DNA of 64,000 nt, taken from Juglans regia (taxonomy: Eukaryota > Streptophyta > Magnoliopsida > Fagales > Juglandaceae). The DNA lies in the NCBI RefSeq assembly GCF_001411555.2, contig NC_049915.1, positions 18,800,640-18,864,639 on the forward strand, written 5' to 3'. Below are positions 22,860-35,520 of the stretch, piece by piece (the stretch's first letter is position 1; every line of letters starts with the position of its first letter). A model generated the notes under the pieces. It was not told the origin of the DNA and made no database searches. It saw only the letters and a list, made by a program, of their open reading frames with translations. The position numbers were made by a program, and so were the translations under genes.

Positions 22860-23235
22860 AATATAAAAAACGGGTTCAAATAGCTATATATGGAAGTTTA
22901 AATTATGAGAATTTCGTTTGAAAAGGAAAAATCCTAATTAATATTTCTTAAAAAATTAAATAAAATAAGAATCCTACAAAAAAATCTAGCTAAAATGGGA
23001 ATCAAAATCGTCAACAAAAGTGGAACAGAAATAAGGCAAAAAGCAACCTAATTGGTGATTTGAAGGGAAAATGGTTGATTTTCGAGAAGAAATGTTGATC
23101 ATTAGGTGTAACGTGGAGACCAAGACATGCGCGCCAAAAAAAACTTTACAAATTGGGACCTTATACACAATTATGATACCTATAATCAAAGTTATAGCAA
23201 AAATAATATTGATATGTGGACAATATTATTCTAAT
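22860..23235. repeat. LTR-like relic related to 18690-19165
   Basis: Shares with the earlier block the order AATCCTA, AAAAATCT, CCAAGACATGCGCGCCAAAA, AATTGGGACCTTATA and TAAAGTTATA-like words. Non-coding and boundaries uncertain. The stretch 22260-22860 before it is AT-rich and featureless to me. Confidence 0.35.
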
Positions 23236-23652
23236 CTAAGGAATCTTCACTGTTGCTTACCATATTTATTGATCTGGTTTACCTTCTCAAGATAGTTCAA
23301 AAGTATCAACATAGAATCTAACATTTTTGCATCGTTAAACTCAATCCCCCTACATCAAAATAAAATGACGTTAAAGTTAGCCCTTGCTTGCCAAAGAAAA
23401 ACTCCATAGGTTCAACATCAAAAGAGCATCAGCATGGTAAAATTTCTAGCATCAAGGCTCATTATCATACAGTATATATAGTTTTCATTCCTTACAATGA
23501 ATTCATCATGTTTGCCGCATCGAGGACAGTACGTACGTTAGATCGTCATGTGCAGTACTGTACTAGAAAAAATGATATGCAGGCATGGAGAGCAGATCAG
23601 AGGCTACGTACGTACCGAGCATTATGCAACAAGACTGTACAGAAGAAATTAA

Positions 23653-24860
23653 GGCCCCGTTTAGAGCTTGGAGAGTTCAGTCTAATTTTAAGTTAAGTCT
23701 AACATCTAAACACTCAATTCTCAAATTACTAAAATCATCTCAATTCATGTTAAAACATGAACAGAAATTCGAAATGCATAAACAATGTGGAGAAAAATCT
23801 CATTCTCATTTATCTGAAAATAATGATACAAAATCTATTGCTATTTATACATTACAAAAGCAGAAAGATAGAAAAAGTTCTAAAACTAACTTTAAACCTT
23901 CTATTTAGTTACAAGTAATCTACTGCAGCTCTATGGACAGCATGGTTTAGGCAATACTTGACTTGTTGATTTCTTGACATTGCTTTCTGTGCAGCCATGT
24001 ATTTCACACATAATCCCTTGTTTTTCTGTGACAACACTTTCCTCCTTTTTTTATTGCTTTTCCTCTTCCTTTTTGCTGTTGCTTTTCATTTCTCATTTTT
24101 TGCAGTGTGCTTTATTTCAACTTTTGCTACTGCATGCATTTCTTGGTCATTGCAGGGTACTTCATGTTTGCTTTTGCTGCTGCATATATTTCCTTGTGTG
24201 TTGCAGCTTTGTTGCTGAGTGTCCTCATGTCTTTCTTGCTTGCATTCATCCTTCTCTTTATGTTTTATTTCGTGAGAACTCAAAATCTCTTTACACGTGA
24301 AATCAATAATCTCTTTACACGCGAAATCCACAATCTTTTAAGAAAAACATATATGCATTTGATTTTTTAGTGAGTTTGCTAATTGAGATGAGGTTGAAAG
24401 TGAATGGGGGCACACATAAGACATCAATTAGTGATAGTGAATCTGATAACTTAACAGTGTCTATGTGTGTGACTTGAGCCCTTGTGCCATTTGGGAGTTA
24501 CACAAAGGCTTGCATGCATGAAGAAGGACTATCAAAGAAGGAGGTGGAGCACACCATATGATCACTGGCTCCTGTGTCCATGATCCATGGTGTGTTATAG
24601 ATATCAGAGTGCTTGTGCTAGGAAGATGAACTGTGTTTGCATTGATTCCACAATCTTTTTCAACTCAACATCTCTTTACACGCGGGACCTATAACCTTTT
24701 TCAACTTCTCATAAATACATCTAAACTCATATTAACACTCAAACAGATCTAAACTCATTTTAGGTGGGCTCTACAACACTCACTCTACCATCTCAATTCA
24801 TTACTATTCATAAAAGATTCAACTCATCTCAACTCAACTCAACATCCAAACGGAGCCTAA
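23653..24860. mobile_element. GTTTGGAT-family element carrying a nested Copia fragment
   Basis: Left end AAGGCCCCGTTTAGAG at about 23650 and right end CCAAACGGAGCCT at about 24848-24860 are imperfect inverted repeats of the dispersed MITE family. The MITE-like parts occupy roughly 23653-23755 and 24690-24860. Between them lies foreign sequence with a Copia remnant (see 24000-24610) and three CTCTTTACACG words near 24290, 24312 and 24670. An insertion into a MITE is the simplest reading. Confidence 0.45.
24000..24610 (-). pseudogene. Ty1/Copia gag-end and protease fragment
   Basis: On the minus strand from about 24605 down, a frame with interruptions keeps the protease landmarks: tryptophan-less TMDHG..S...S in place of the D-T/S-G-A-x-D-H active site, then a ...VCSTSFF..., LPNGT-like and VTHI-like order across frame shifts. 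The Lys/Glu-rich linker of gag appears further on (24331-24086). The active-site aspartate context is damaged and no integrase or RT follows. Recognition is by motif order and is moderate. Confidence 0.45.
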
Positions 24861-25739
24861 GATGCTTGTTTTGGTTAAGAACAACCACAATGCAGAAGAA
24901 GAAACTTGTTTTGGTCTTGAACTTAAGTATTTTGAAAGAATATGAGTACTGTCATGGTGCTATTATGGGTAAAAAAATTATGGTCGTGGGAGTCTTTTAT
25001 ACTAACAATACAACCCATATTGTATGTTGGAAATTGTAGTTTTAAAAGACTATGCCTTGTTTGGATAATGAGTTAAAAATGACAAAAATGACTCAATACA
25101 CAACGGCTTTCGTGCCGTTGCTTGTTCGTTAGCGCTTTAGTTTTCTTGTTGGCCAAGCAAAATTTGTTTCCATCTACCTATTGAGTGAACGGCCCATAAG
25201 TGACAGACCGAACAATAAGAAAGTACATGAATTGATATCATACATATCTCTAGTGTCCCTCTTGGAGACACATATAACAACATTAGATCCGCACGGATAT
25301 ACTTATGATGTTGTTCTAACTTATTAATTAACAGTAACCCTAGATTTGTGCCCCTAGAAAATGAATCAATAACTCAAGCTCCATCATGATCATGTACTAT
25401 TTACACCACAACCCAAAAAAAATGAGGTTTTTCTAGTGGAACAAAACAAACGATGTAGAGCCAAAATGATCCTCATTCCTATATAATGAATATAAAAAAA
25501 TGGCAGATGTCAGAATCCACACGGTCACTCACTCCCACTTGAAAGAGCATTTAGTGAGGATCTCGCTCGAGGGCCCCTCTAGCGATCTATTGAGTTTAAG
25601 CTCCTATCACGGTAGTTAGTGAGTGCTTTAGGAACTGAAATAGAATGCTAACAAGAAAGAAGTAAAGACTACAATGAGTATTGTTATCATGTTAAATGGC
25701 CTTCAAGGCCACTATACTATAAGGGCTTAAAACAAGAGT

Positions 25740-27450
25740 TTGTGTGAGATCTCTAATTTTATTTATGTTTATAATTCCGTATATTTTATTTAAGTGTTAT
25801 TCTATTTATTTTACTTATGATAATTTTAATTTATTTTGGTGTGTTTTTAATTTGGGCTTTTTAATTTGTTGTGTTTTTATTTAGGCTTGTGTGTAGTTAG
25901 TTGTAGTAATTTATTTTGGGCTATGTGAGTTGGGAAGCCCAACCCGTGTGTAGTATTGGCCTAGCCTTGTGATTTTAGTCAACCCAGCCCGTGTAGCATT
26001 TGAAGCCCAACTCTTATGAGTTTTGAACCCAACCCGTGTAGAGCCCAGCCCGTGTGGCGTTTGGTACCCAGCTCCCCTTTAGTGGAACGACGCCGTTATG
26101 GATGGAACTTAAGATTCCATCACTTTCTCCTTTGCGCCATGCACTGCTGTTCTTCTTCCTTCTTCTTCTTTCTTCTTCTTCCTTCTTTCTTCCAGCAACT
26201 TCTTGTTCCAACAGCTGTCGTGAGCCACCACCACCTTTTCATGGCAACTCTGTGTCGCTCGGTTATGGCTCCGAGGACTCGCTGTCCAACTACCACTCCA
26301 CGCGGCCACCCCCATTCCACCTCGAGCTCCCATGATTGCCTCTGTGTCATTCGGCATGTACACTGAAGGCTTGCTGTCACGACGTCACTCCACTCAACCA
26401 CCTCCTTCTTCCGTGAGCATCTCTGTGGCGTTGGGCATGAGCTCCGATTGTGCTGTCTTTGCCGCCGTGCCACACGTCCACGCCACATCCCTCCACTTCT
26501 CCACAACTTGTGCTGTTGTTTTTCCCTTCTTCTACCGTGAGGCACGCAGCCGCTTGCTACCGCCTTGGTTGACCTATAAATAGACCTGGATTCCTCAATT
26601 CTCAAGGGATTCAAAATTTGTTCATCTCTCTCTCTTTCTCTCTGTCAAACCGAAATCTTGTTTCTCAACTTTTGGTGGCTGTTGTCCTGTTAGTGTTGAG
26701 CTTTTGCCGTGTGCACCACCACAAACCATCCCACGCAGTGTCTTACCTTGGTTGTTTGACCGAATCCCGAGAGCCACCTGTGTCTGTCCACTTGCAATTT
26801 TACTGAACCTGTGAGTTGAGAGCCTTTTTGGCATTGCTCCGCCGTGAGTTCCACCGTGTGCCACCGTTGTGCCGCCACCTTGAGCAACGCCCCTTTCGCA
26901 TGATCTTCCAGTTTTATTCTCATCTTCGTGTGTGAGTAATTTTCCATCGCAACTGTGAGATTTAAGCTGACTTTGTAATTGGCATTTATTTATGAATTGT
27001 TGTTTGTTGGAATTGGGACGTCGAAATGTTTGGTTGTAATTGAAGTTATTGTTAGAATTTGGGCTTTGGGTCGGATTGGAGAACGTGATTATGCGTGTAG
27101 TTGTGAAACTGTATATTTGTAAATGATTGAGGTTTTTATGTATAAATGTGATATTTAATATGTCATCCAATAAATTGTCGTCATGCACATTTATCGTCTT
27201 AAATAAATTGTGTTATGAAGTCACGATGTCTGTTTTGAAAATTGAGACTGATTATGTAAATGCGTGTGTATCACGACCCCAAGCCGAGATTGGGTATTAT
27301 CTTGGTGGAGCTCCTCTAGTCACTCAGGAGCATAACAGACTGACGTGACGTCCCCTAAGTTGTCGCAGTGGTCGAGTTCCACAAAAATAACACGTAGGGG
27401 TCGAGGGCGCCATAGTTTGGTATTCTCGCGTAGGGTCTTACTTCATCTTA
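25740..27450 (+). repeat. Possible long LTR or promoter of a retrotransposon, GC-rich with TATA box
   Basis: A T-rich leader (25740-25900) is followed by four CCCGTGT words between 25945 and 26055, a GC-rich stretch full of CACC/GCCGTG words, a clear TATA box (CCTATAAATAG, 26574-26584), and then a CT-rich transcribed-leader-like segment. The part 27270-27400 (CACGACCCCAAGCCGAG, GACTGACGTGACGTC) has the look of the 3' part of Ty3 Del/Tekay-type LTRs. No second LTR, primer site or polyprotein was found, so it could be a solo LTR. The many overlapping open frames here on both strands look like by-products of base composition. Confidence 0.3.
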
Positions 27451-27469
27451 CTTGTGGTACTGGTTAACT

Positions 27470-28750
27470 CATTACAAACCAATTGTAGCCCCATGTAAAC
27501 CGTAAGGAGATCAGTGAAAAAGCATGTGAAAAGGCATATTTTGATCCTAAAAGGAACTCTTTACTCTATACACAATGTCAAGTGAGTCCTCTAATCTTTT
27601 TTCCATTGCCTATTTCCTACATGCAATAAAAGAAGAAGGGGAATTCTTTCTTTGAAATGGGGTTCGTTTAGCTTTAATTCTCAATCCAAATAATTGGAAC
27701 GATGTCCGCGGGAATGCCCAACTTCTAGATTCAGCTTTCCTCCTGATAGAAGGTATTAGAGGGAACTCGTTATAGTACTGTATTGGTATTCCTATGGAAC
27801 CCCCACTTCTACTACTAGGGTGGTCCTACCTCTCTGCTTCACCTCCAGTATAGGTAAGGAGATCAGCGAAAAAGTATGTAAAACATTTTTGAGATTTCTC
27901 CCAACCTTTTTATACTGTATGAAGCCAACGTCAAGTATAGGCATAGTTGTGAATGGGGGCTCAAGCTGATAGGGGTCACCACCCCTCGTCTCAATTTATT
28001 GCACGTCCTAAGTATGAATTCAGGAAATAGGTGGATCAACTCAACGTCATCTCAGCCCAGGCATCTGCCCTCATGAATCTTGTACATTCTCGTACAACCA
28101 TTGTCATCTTTCTTATTGAGTTAATGGATACCGCCCGAGAATCTCACTGCATGTGAGGTTAAGTCAGGCATCATTCCTGTGTTAGCAGGGGAAGTGAGCT
28201 CAGTAAGGTTCAATGGTCAGTTACATAAATATGTGAATCAACAATCAGGAAGTGAAGTGACCCATGGGTATGGGCCACGAACACTCTCACAATGGTTAGC
28301 ACTTTCATCCCTATTTGCTGATTTCCAAGACTAACGTTGTTCATCATTAAATTGTTCTTTTGGTTTTATAAGGGTCAGAGCCTTTGATAAGCAAGAAGTC
28401 AATGTTGTAATTCTTGAGGATGATTCTTTGAAGCAATAATTCCATAAGCAAATACATGAGACTCTTTTACTTTCAAACTCTGAAGAAGATTGAAACTGAC
28501 CCCACTTTCATTTACTAGTAAGTGACAGCTGTCAAGTTCACTGAATGACCGATGAAACCAACTGAATTCCACTCGCGTGACATGATCGAAATTCGATCCA
28601 CCACTTTGAGGAAAGAGATGAGACGGCCTACCCGTTTTTACACATACGAGAAATCACTCATTGATGGACAATAGGTGTTGACAACATGAGCTTTACTGCC
28701 TGGGTTTCGGCTTTTTTTATCCAACTTCATTTCTTTTTTAGACTACTGAT
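27470..28750. other. Low-repeat segment, possibly mitochondrial DNA transferred to the nucleus
   Basis: Base composition and wording change abruptly: balanced purine-rich sequence such as GAAGAAGGGGAATTC and GGAACGATGTCCGCGGG, with no TA runs or MITEs. It resembles, to my eye, intergenic plant mitochondrial DNA, and continues at 29355-30130 after a repeat insertion. No mitochondrial gene was identified, so this stays a guess. Confidence 0.3.
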
Positions 28751-28754
28751 CAAA

Positions 28755-29351
28755 GTTGTGAAAATCGTACCGTACTGGTCGGTACGACCGGTATTTACTG
28801 TACCGGCCACTGGGCCGGTACAGGTACTACCCGTATTTCATACCGGCCTAAATATCGGCCTGTAGCAGCCGTTTCGGCCTGTATTTCAGCTTGTACCGAC
28901 CGATATTTCGGCCTTCATTTTTTTTTTAATTTTTTCAAACTACAAGCTCATTTTTTGACCCCCAATTCAGACTAAACTATTTATAATTTATATATTTATT
29001 TATATATAAACTATTATTTTGGAATATAATTTATTTATATATCGACTATCCCGAAACGCTATCCCGAAACGCTATCCCGAAACGGTACCGGTACTGAAAT
29101 ATTTCATTCCAGTGCCTTGACCGGTACAACGTCTGGTACGGTATTCAAAATATTGATTTATAATTTATATATATATATGTATTTATATATAATTTATTTA
29201 TTTATAGACTATTATTTTGAAATATAATTTATTTATATATCGACTATCCCGAAATGTTATACCGAAACGTTATCCCGAAACGGTATCGATACCGAAATAT
29301 TTCATTCCAGTGCCTTGACCGGTACAGCGTCCGGTACGATATTCAAAACAT
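28755..29351. repeat. CGGTACG-rich element with terminal inverted repeats and internal duplication
   Basis: Starts GTTGTGAAAATCGTACCG and ends GGTACGATATTCAAAAC, imperfect inverted repeats. Inside, GGTACCGGT/CCGGTACAG words are dense. A unit of about 177-187 bp is present twice (from about 28983 and from about 29160), each containing TATCCCGAAACG and TTTCATTCCAGTGCCTTGAC. It interrupts the anomalous segment described on both sides. Non-coding. Confidence 0.6.
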
Positions 29352-29354
29352 TAC

Positions 29355-30130
29355 TACTAACTGCTTGTGCTTGGTTCAAGATATCATCATTTTTGAAAAG
29401 CTTTCTACTCAAGTGAGGAAAGCCTGAATTGAAATCATTTTTCATAGCCTTTTTACCCAAATGAGATATCCATTCTCAGGGTAGAAGCCACATCCATATT
29501 CATGTCCAAGCCCTATAAAGTATGGGATCCAATTCCAAATCCGAAGTAGCAGCAGCCACCGAAGAAGGAGCAGCTTATGACTTTGAAGTAGTAGGATAAG
29601 CCTTTTCTTTCCATTATGTGCTTGGGGAGCTAGGAGTGGGGAGAAATCCCAGTAGTGGAACCTAATCAATTGACATCGGAGATGGAATATACTACTCTTA
29701 TCAGATTCTCCTTTCCCTTATATTATATTTCAAACTCGCTTAAAAGCTCTTAATCAAATATGCTATGCTAAGTAGTTTGATGGACAAAGACAGAGATAGA
29801 GGTCGAATTTAATCATATGCCTACTCGTTGCGAAACTCTTTCTGGATTTTGATCTAGAAGAGGGACGACTACTAGGATTGATCCTCTGAAGAAATGGATG
29901 GTTGGGAAGGGGTCGGATTTGTAGGATGAAAGGCCTAGACGTCTTGGGATATTTGTGTGGATCCAATGTTGTTAGACGTGTCTCCAAGAGGGACATTGGA
30001 GATATCATGTATGATATCAGTTCTTGTATTTTCCTATCTTCTGATCTGCCACTTATGGGTCGTTCATTAAAAGGGTCAGCTAGAAACAAATTTCGCTTGA
30101 CAGCAAGAAAACTAAAGCACTAACGAACAA
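29355..30130. other. Continuation of the anomalous, possibly organellar segment
   Basis: Same texture as 27470-28750 (for example GGGGAGCTAGGAGTGGGGAG near 29624 and GGGAAGGGGTCGGATTTG near 29905). Frames at 29902-30123 (plus) and 29763-30089 (minus) overlap each other and match nothing I know. Confidence 0.3.
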
Positions 30131-30295
30131 GTAACAATGCAAATGGATTCATTTTGGTAAGAAGTGGTTATTTCATGACAAATAACTAACCATAAATATA
30201 CGTTTTTCTTGTAACATAAAAGTTTATCTAAATTGTTACTGAAACTTTTAATCATGTTTAAGAGAGATAAACAAATAAATTAATGGGCCGTATAC

Positions 30296-30298
<3 letters not shown>

Positions 30299-30330
<32 letters not shown>
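30299..30330. repeat. (TA)n microsatellite at a MITE border
   Basis: Uninterrupted TA run next to the element at 30336. Confidence 0.9.
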
Positions 30331-30332
<2 letters not shown>

Positions 30333-30335
30333 CTA

Positions 30336-30560
30336 TGGGTGCGGCTACTATGCGGCCCCATCTTGACTGTTGGGCTTACCGTCCAGCGTAAAAAAAAAAA
30401 ATTTCATATTTTTTTTAACATATTTAAATATATTTAAAAAATAAAAAAAATACATCAATACATTTAAAACCACTTTCTTAATCATTAAGTAAAAAAAAAA
30501 AAAAAAAAAGACAAGCGATCAAATAGAAGTGTCAAATAAAATGGACATAATAGTATTTTC
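30336..30560. repeat. GTGCGGCTAC-family MITE, copy 1
   Basis: Begins GGGTGCGGCTACTATGCGGC and contains TTGGGCTTACCGTCCAGCGT, a poly-A/T stretch, CATATTTAAATATATTT-like words, CACTTTCTTAATCATTAAGT and GATCAAATAGAAGTG. The copy at 57895-58135 has all of these in the same order, and two more distant relatives lie at 55150-55575. Confidence 0.65.
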
Positions 30561-31189
30561 CTATAACTATTCGTGTAGATTTTTCGACCAGTACTAAAGT
30601 TGAAAGACATATTCCAATTGTCCAACTAATTAATATCTCTCTTACACCTTTTGTCTTGAAATTTGGATAAAAACTTTAAATAAGTTTTATTATATATACT
30701 TTGAATAATTGACACCTGCTAGACTCCCTCTTAATAGAGAAGGGAAACGAAACAATAGTTTGAAAATCTCTGCTAACAAACAAAGCATCTCATGAAACGA
30801 TCGATCAACACACAAAATTGACCCATCCTAGACCCATTAATTTTCATAACAAAATTTCTAGCTAATCGGGTTTCCCCTTAATAATTACTTTGTTTTTAGT
30901 TTTAATATATATAACTCTCTCCCTTTTCTTTTTTGGTAACTTGGGATATATATTTTGGGATATATATTTTGGTTGTCATCAATATATTAATCTATATAGA
31001 GTCTTAAAGTTTTCGATATAAAATTAGGACTCATGATGCTCATTTTCAGCACTCTTAATCTTAGATTCATTAATGTTTCAACACAATTTACAAGTGCATG
31101 ATTTTTTTTCTTTTTTAGTTTACAAGTGCATGCATGACGTTAAGGCTAAAAATTGCACAACAGACCGAAAGGGAGGAATGAATCATCTC

Positions 31190-31560
31190 CGGTCCACAAT
31201 GATGATTCGGATACGGTATTATTCGCGTTTATCCATATGATAAATAATAAATAAACAAATAAAAGTAAATAAAGAGAGACAAATGGATTTACGTGGTTTG
31301 GCTTAAAATTTTACGTTTACAGGCTATTTGGAGATGAAATCCACTATAATGGGTGATTTTACAATCTCTCATAGCCTCACATACAAGGGAGAAATTTATG
31401 GGAGATCCTTTATAGTTGGTATGTGTGGTGGAGCTTGGCGTATGGAACTTCTGTGGAGTTCTTGTGGGGAGAGCTTGTAGAGAGTCCATTCGTTTTGTGA
31501 GAGATCTCCTAATATATATAGAGGTTTATTTTCTTAGAATGATTGTCTTGTGAAGGAAGC
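31190..31560 (-). repeat. Copia-type LTR end relic (R-U5 region), minus orientation
   Basis: On the minus strand the order is: leader, CATTATAGTGGAT, AACCACGTAAATCCATTTG, TCTCTCTTTATTTACTTTT, then GGACCGGAGATG. The plus-strand relic at 62100-62480 shows the parallel order CATTATAGTGGAAT, ATCATGTAAATTTATGTG, CTCTCTTCATTTTCTGC, GGATGTACGA, which supports one LTR family. No internal coding region remains. Confidence 0.45.
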
Positions 31561-31599
31561 ATTTTCCTTTGAAGAGTCTGAATCCAGTTCTATTTGTCT

Positions 31600-34380
31600 T
31601 ATCTCTTTTTGGCTTTATATCTTAATTTGATTTTCAGCCTTATCTCAAAACTAAATTATAGACAGCTGATTTAACCTCTACATATGTATTATATAAACAA
31701 GCTAAAACATATAATTGAGGTGATCAATGAAGAGAATTACACTACGAAACTATTTATGGCTAGACCATTAATTAGTATTCAACCTGTTAGCTTTTCTATA
31801 GATCATACTTAAAATACATTTTTTAATAATAAGATGAGATGAGATGATAATTTTATAAATAATAATGAAATAATTTGAGTTAAAATATAAAATGATTATA
31901 CAAAAGCAAACCCACAAACTAACGTAGCTTGATATGATACGTCAGATTGTAAAATTACTTTTATTGTCAATTAAATCTAACTAATCACATAAGCCCACGT
32001 CAATTCATGGATTTATTTTTGTATAATCTCTTTGTATTTATAGCAAGTCTCAAAATATTTTTTTGGGTTTTGAAAAATAAAAAAGAAAATGTTGAATAAC
32101 AATATAATAAAGTTAAAAAATTGCTTAAATATAATTTTCATTTTGAAATTTGAAAATTTTGTGTTATTTTTTGTGTTTTATCTAAAAATTTAGAAAATTT
32201 GTAATGATTATATAAAAAAGTAAAAGATTTGAAATTGAAAAAATATTTTATATTTAAATGAGGTTTAAAAAGAAAATTATGTGAACTTTTGATCACCTCA
32301 TCTAAATTTCTAAACAGTCCCCGATTAATTGAACTTTTATTTTTTTATAATATATATAGAATTTTATTTTTATTTTTAAAAATAAAAATTAAAAATCGAA
32401 TCATGGACTCAGCTTGCGAAGAACTTTTTTTTGATGTGGGCGTTGTTAACTTTATTTAATTGGAAAATATTTTGGATCTCGAATTTGAAAGTTAAAAGTT
32501 TTGAATGAGATTTTTTTTTATTGAATAATTAAGAAATTTTCTTTTTAATAATGTTATAAATTTTTTTTAAAATATTTATAATAATTAAAAAATATAAAAA
32601 AAAAATTTATACTATTTAAAATATTTTTTAAGTCCCGAATTCGGAAGCCCGTAGCATTCTCTAATCTAATTAATTTACTAATCTTCACGTTTTTTCGAAG
32701 CTCTAGATATCAGAGTCAAAGTCAAAAGTACTGGAGCAGTCAAATCTTCTGCATTCCAGCCCCAAAAAGACCAGCCTGTACAATTTTTGCATGCCTGCCG
32801 ACGGTCGTCCCCTCTGGCTCTGTCCCTCTAAGAGGACCACGTTATCTTCGTGCTAAACCTGTTGATCCAGTCGCCCCCTTTTTTTTTATAAGTATTTTAA
32901 AATTAAAAATTAATTTACAAAGAATACACTTTACATTATAATTATTCGTTACAAAAATTTTAATTTAGAATTCAAAAAAAAAAATTAATTTACAATAAAT
33001 TATAAAATTAAATTTTGTTATATGACACAAAACTAACAAATTTGAATTTAATATTCATTAACGAGTCACTAACGTTTCAATCTACTTAATCTGTTTAAAT
33101 CCGTTAAATTTTTTACTCAAAATTATAATTATATCATTTTTAACCTAAAAACAAAAATACCTTAATCATATTTTGTATTTCTTAACTCTCTCACAGACTC
33201 TCACTCTTTCTCGATTCTCAATCAAGTCAATTTTTACAAGTCATATCACCTTCTACACTTCTTTTAGATTGTAATTTTGATATTTTTATTAATTAGAATA
33301 TAATTTTAGACTTATATAATTAGTTTTATATATTTTTGAAATATTGAGATTTTAAATTTTATGTGAAATTATGTTAATCAGATCAAATTGACTGTTTTCT
33401 TATTCTATTCATTATCCTCCCACACCATAAATCACATTTTTTTAATTTTTTCTTTAATAAATGTATGGTATATGGATAATGAGTACAAGAATTTAATTAG
33501 TTTAAGAAGAATAAAATAATAAATAAATAAATAAAAATAAAAATAAGTGTAGTGTGTATTGTATGAGATGATGAGTAGCAAAACTTTTTACATAAACGGG
33601 TTGTAAGGGGTTAACACAGCTCGTGTCGATATATTTTTAATTAATTCATAACGGGTCAAAACCTCCCTTAGAGGAGGTTTGAATAATGAGTTGAAATGAA
33701 ATGAAAGTTGAATAAAATATTGTTAGAATATTATTTTTTTATATAATTTTTATTTTAAGATTTGAAAAATTTTGAATTGTTTATTGTATTTTGTGTAAGA
33801 ATTTGAAAAAATTATAGTAGTTAGATGAGTTGAGATACCTTGTCAATCCAAACACCCCCAAAAACATTTCAATAACTAAAATAGAGCAATGAATTATATT
33901 TTTAAGATTTTATGTTTCAATCTGAGATTTAATATAATATATTATATATATATATATATTTTATAACATATAATAATATCTATAATTATACAAGTGAATT
34001 GTTTTGATGTATTTATTTTTCAAAATTATGAATTTGGATAGTTTATATAATACTACTATATTCTTTAAATATGGAATATAAAAAAGATCGTTATGGGCAG
34101 AAGGGTTTACATTTTTATTTGAACATTATAAATATGGAATGTCATATTTATTAATTACAAAATAATATTTAAAAGAGATAATTTGTTATATTATTAGTTA
34201 CAAAGTCACAGAAGAAAACGCTTACAAAAAAATAAAAATAAAAATAAAAAAGTCACAGAAGAAAACACACGTTAGATAGTAGAATAAGAGAGTATTAAAA
34301 AAACTAATAAATTAATAAAATTAATAAATTAACTGATAAAATAAAAACCCCCTTCCATTTTCTTTGTTTCCAGTTGGTCG
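31600..34380. other. AT-rich intergenic DNA with MITE fragments, no gene
   Basis: Contains a partial GTTTGGAT-family fragment near 31815-31890, a GATACGTCAGATTGTAAAAT-type MITE near 31925-32010 (relatives near 58380-58450 and 59600-59720), and a fuller MITE at 33665. All frames are dense in stops. Confidence 0.5.
33665..33860. repeat. GTTTGGAT-family MITE copy
   Basis: Runs from GAGGAGGTTTGAATAATGAG to GAGTTGAGATACCTTGTCAA and ATCCAAACACC, with a TTGAATTGTTTATTGTATTT core. About 195 bp. Confidence 0.6.
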
Positions 34381-34548
34381 TCTCGGTCTTCGTCTTCAAC
34401 ATTTTCAGTCGCAGATAGAGAGAGAGAGAGAGGGAGAGAGAGAGAGGGAAAGGGAGAGGGCTCCGGCGCGATCTTGACTGCATGTCTTTGGGTTATCTTT
34501 CTGATTCGGTTGTAATCGGAGTCTTACGGCCGAGAGCTCTTGATCAAG
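34380..34548 (+). other. Candidate 5' UTR exon of the Raf-like kinase gene
   Basis: A GA-rich leader (GAGAGA tract 34415-34460) ends at a consensus donor AAG|GTACGT (34548/34549). The best acceptor before the coding start is GCTGTAG|TTTTAGGG (35478/35479), giving a 930-bp leader intron. The transcription start was not located. Inferred from splice signals alone. Confidence 0.5.
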
Positions 34549-35520
34549 GTACGTTTCGCGAGTATTCATTGGTTGAAGCTCTAAATTTTATAGTAAGTAC
34601 AAAAGAAGAAGAGATTATAAAAAATAGAATCTTGGTTTTTAGAAGTTAGTTCCGTTCTCGTCTTTGGTTATTTTCGTAAAAAAAAAAAGGGACTTTCTCA
34701 AATTTTGTTCTTTGCTGTTTCTCGATTGCTTTGGTTGACTACAATTTTCGCATTATTTTGGGGATATATAATTGTTTTTGAGCTGCGTATGTTTCATCTT
34801 AATCTGTGAATTGAAGTTTTCGTTACAAGAAATGTTAATATTTCAAGCGGTTCTATAGGACAGTGTGATTTCGTTTGGGTTTGATGATCATTCGTCTCCG
34901 TTTTGGGGCTTTCAGATGTCAGCTCTTTTAGATGTATTTATTTATATTTATCTGATTAGTTTCGTTTTCACTTCGGATTATGAGAATCTAGTGGGGAAAT
35001 TCTGTTGGGCCCAAAGAAAAGTTTAGTATGAGATTTTTTGTTTTGAGCTAATTGTTCCATTTTTTACCTACGAATTTGTTTTGGAAGAAATTTGTGATTT
35101 TTATTGGGTATTATGAAAGTTTGAATATGTCATAAACTGCCAAGGAAACCAATGAAGGAAGGAAATGTGAAAGTTTGAATTTTATTTTTCACGTTGTTTC
35201 CTTTATCAACTTATGGAACAACCAGCTGATCTTTGCCAACCAGATTTAGTAAGTGCAGTTGGAATTTTGGATGGAGGTGCCTAATTCAACTTATGTATTT
35301 TCTTTTTCTTTCCTGTCCTTATTGTTTCTGTCCCAGCAATCAAAGTGAGTGTTTTCCTTTTTGTAAAAATTTCTGAAAGTAATAATTGAGAAGACCTTTA
35401 AACCAGAAGTTATTTGCAAAATAAGTTTTTGTTTATTACAATCAAGGCTTGATGCTGAAATCTTGTGGGATGCTGTAGTTTTAGGGTGCTGCTGAGGGGG
35501 TTTTGAGTTTGGGATTTCTA

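Noticed and set aside
26014..27188. Several overlapping frames of 80-190 codons on both strands
   Set aside because: They overlap each other in multiple frames, are low-complexity (Ser, Phe, Arg, Lys runs) and lack domains; local GC content removes stops by chance.
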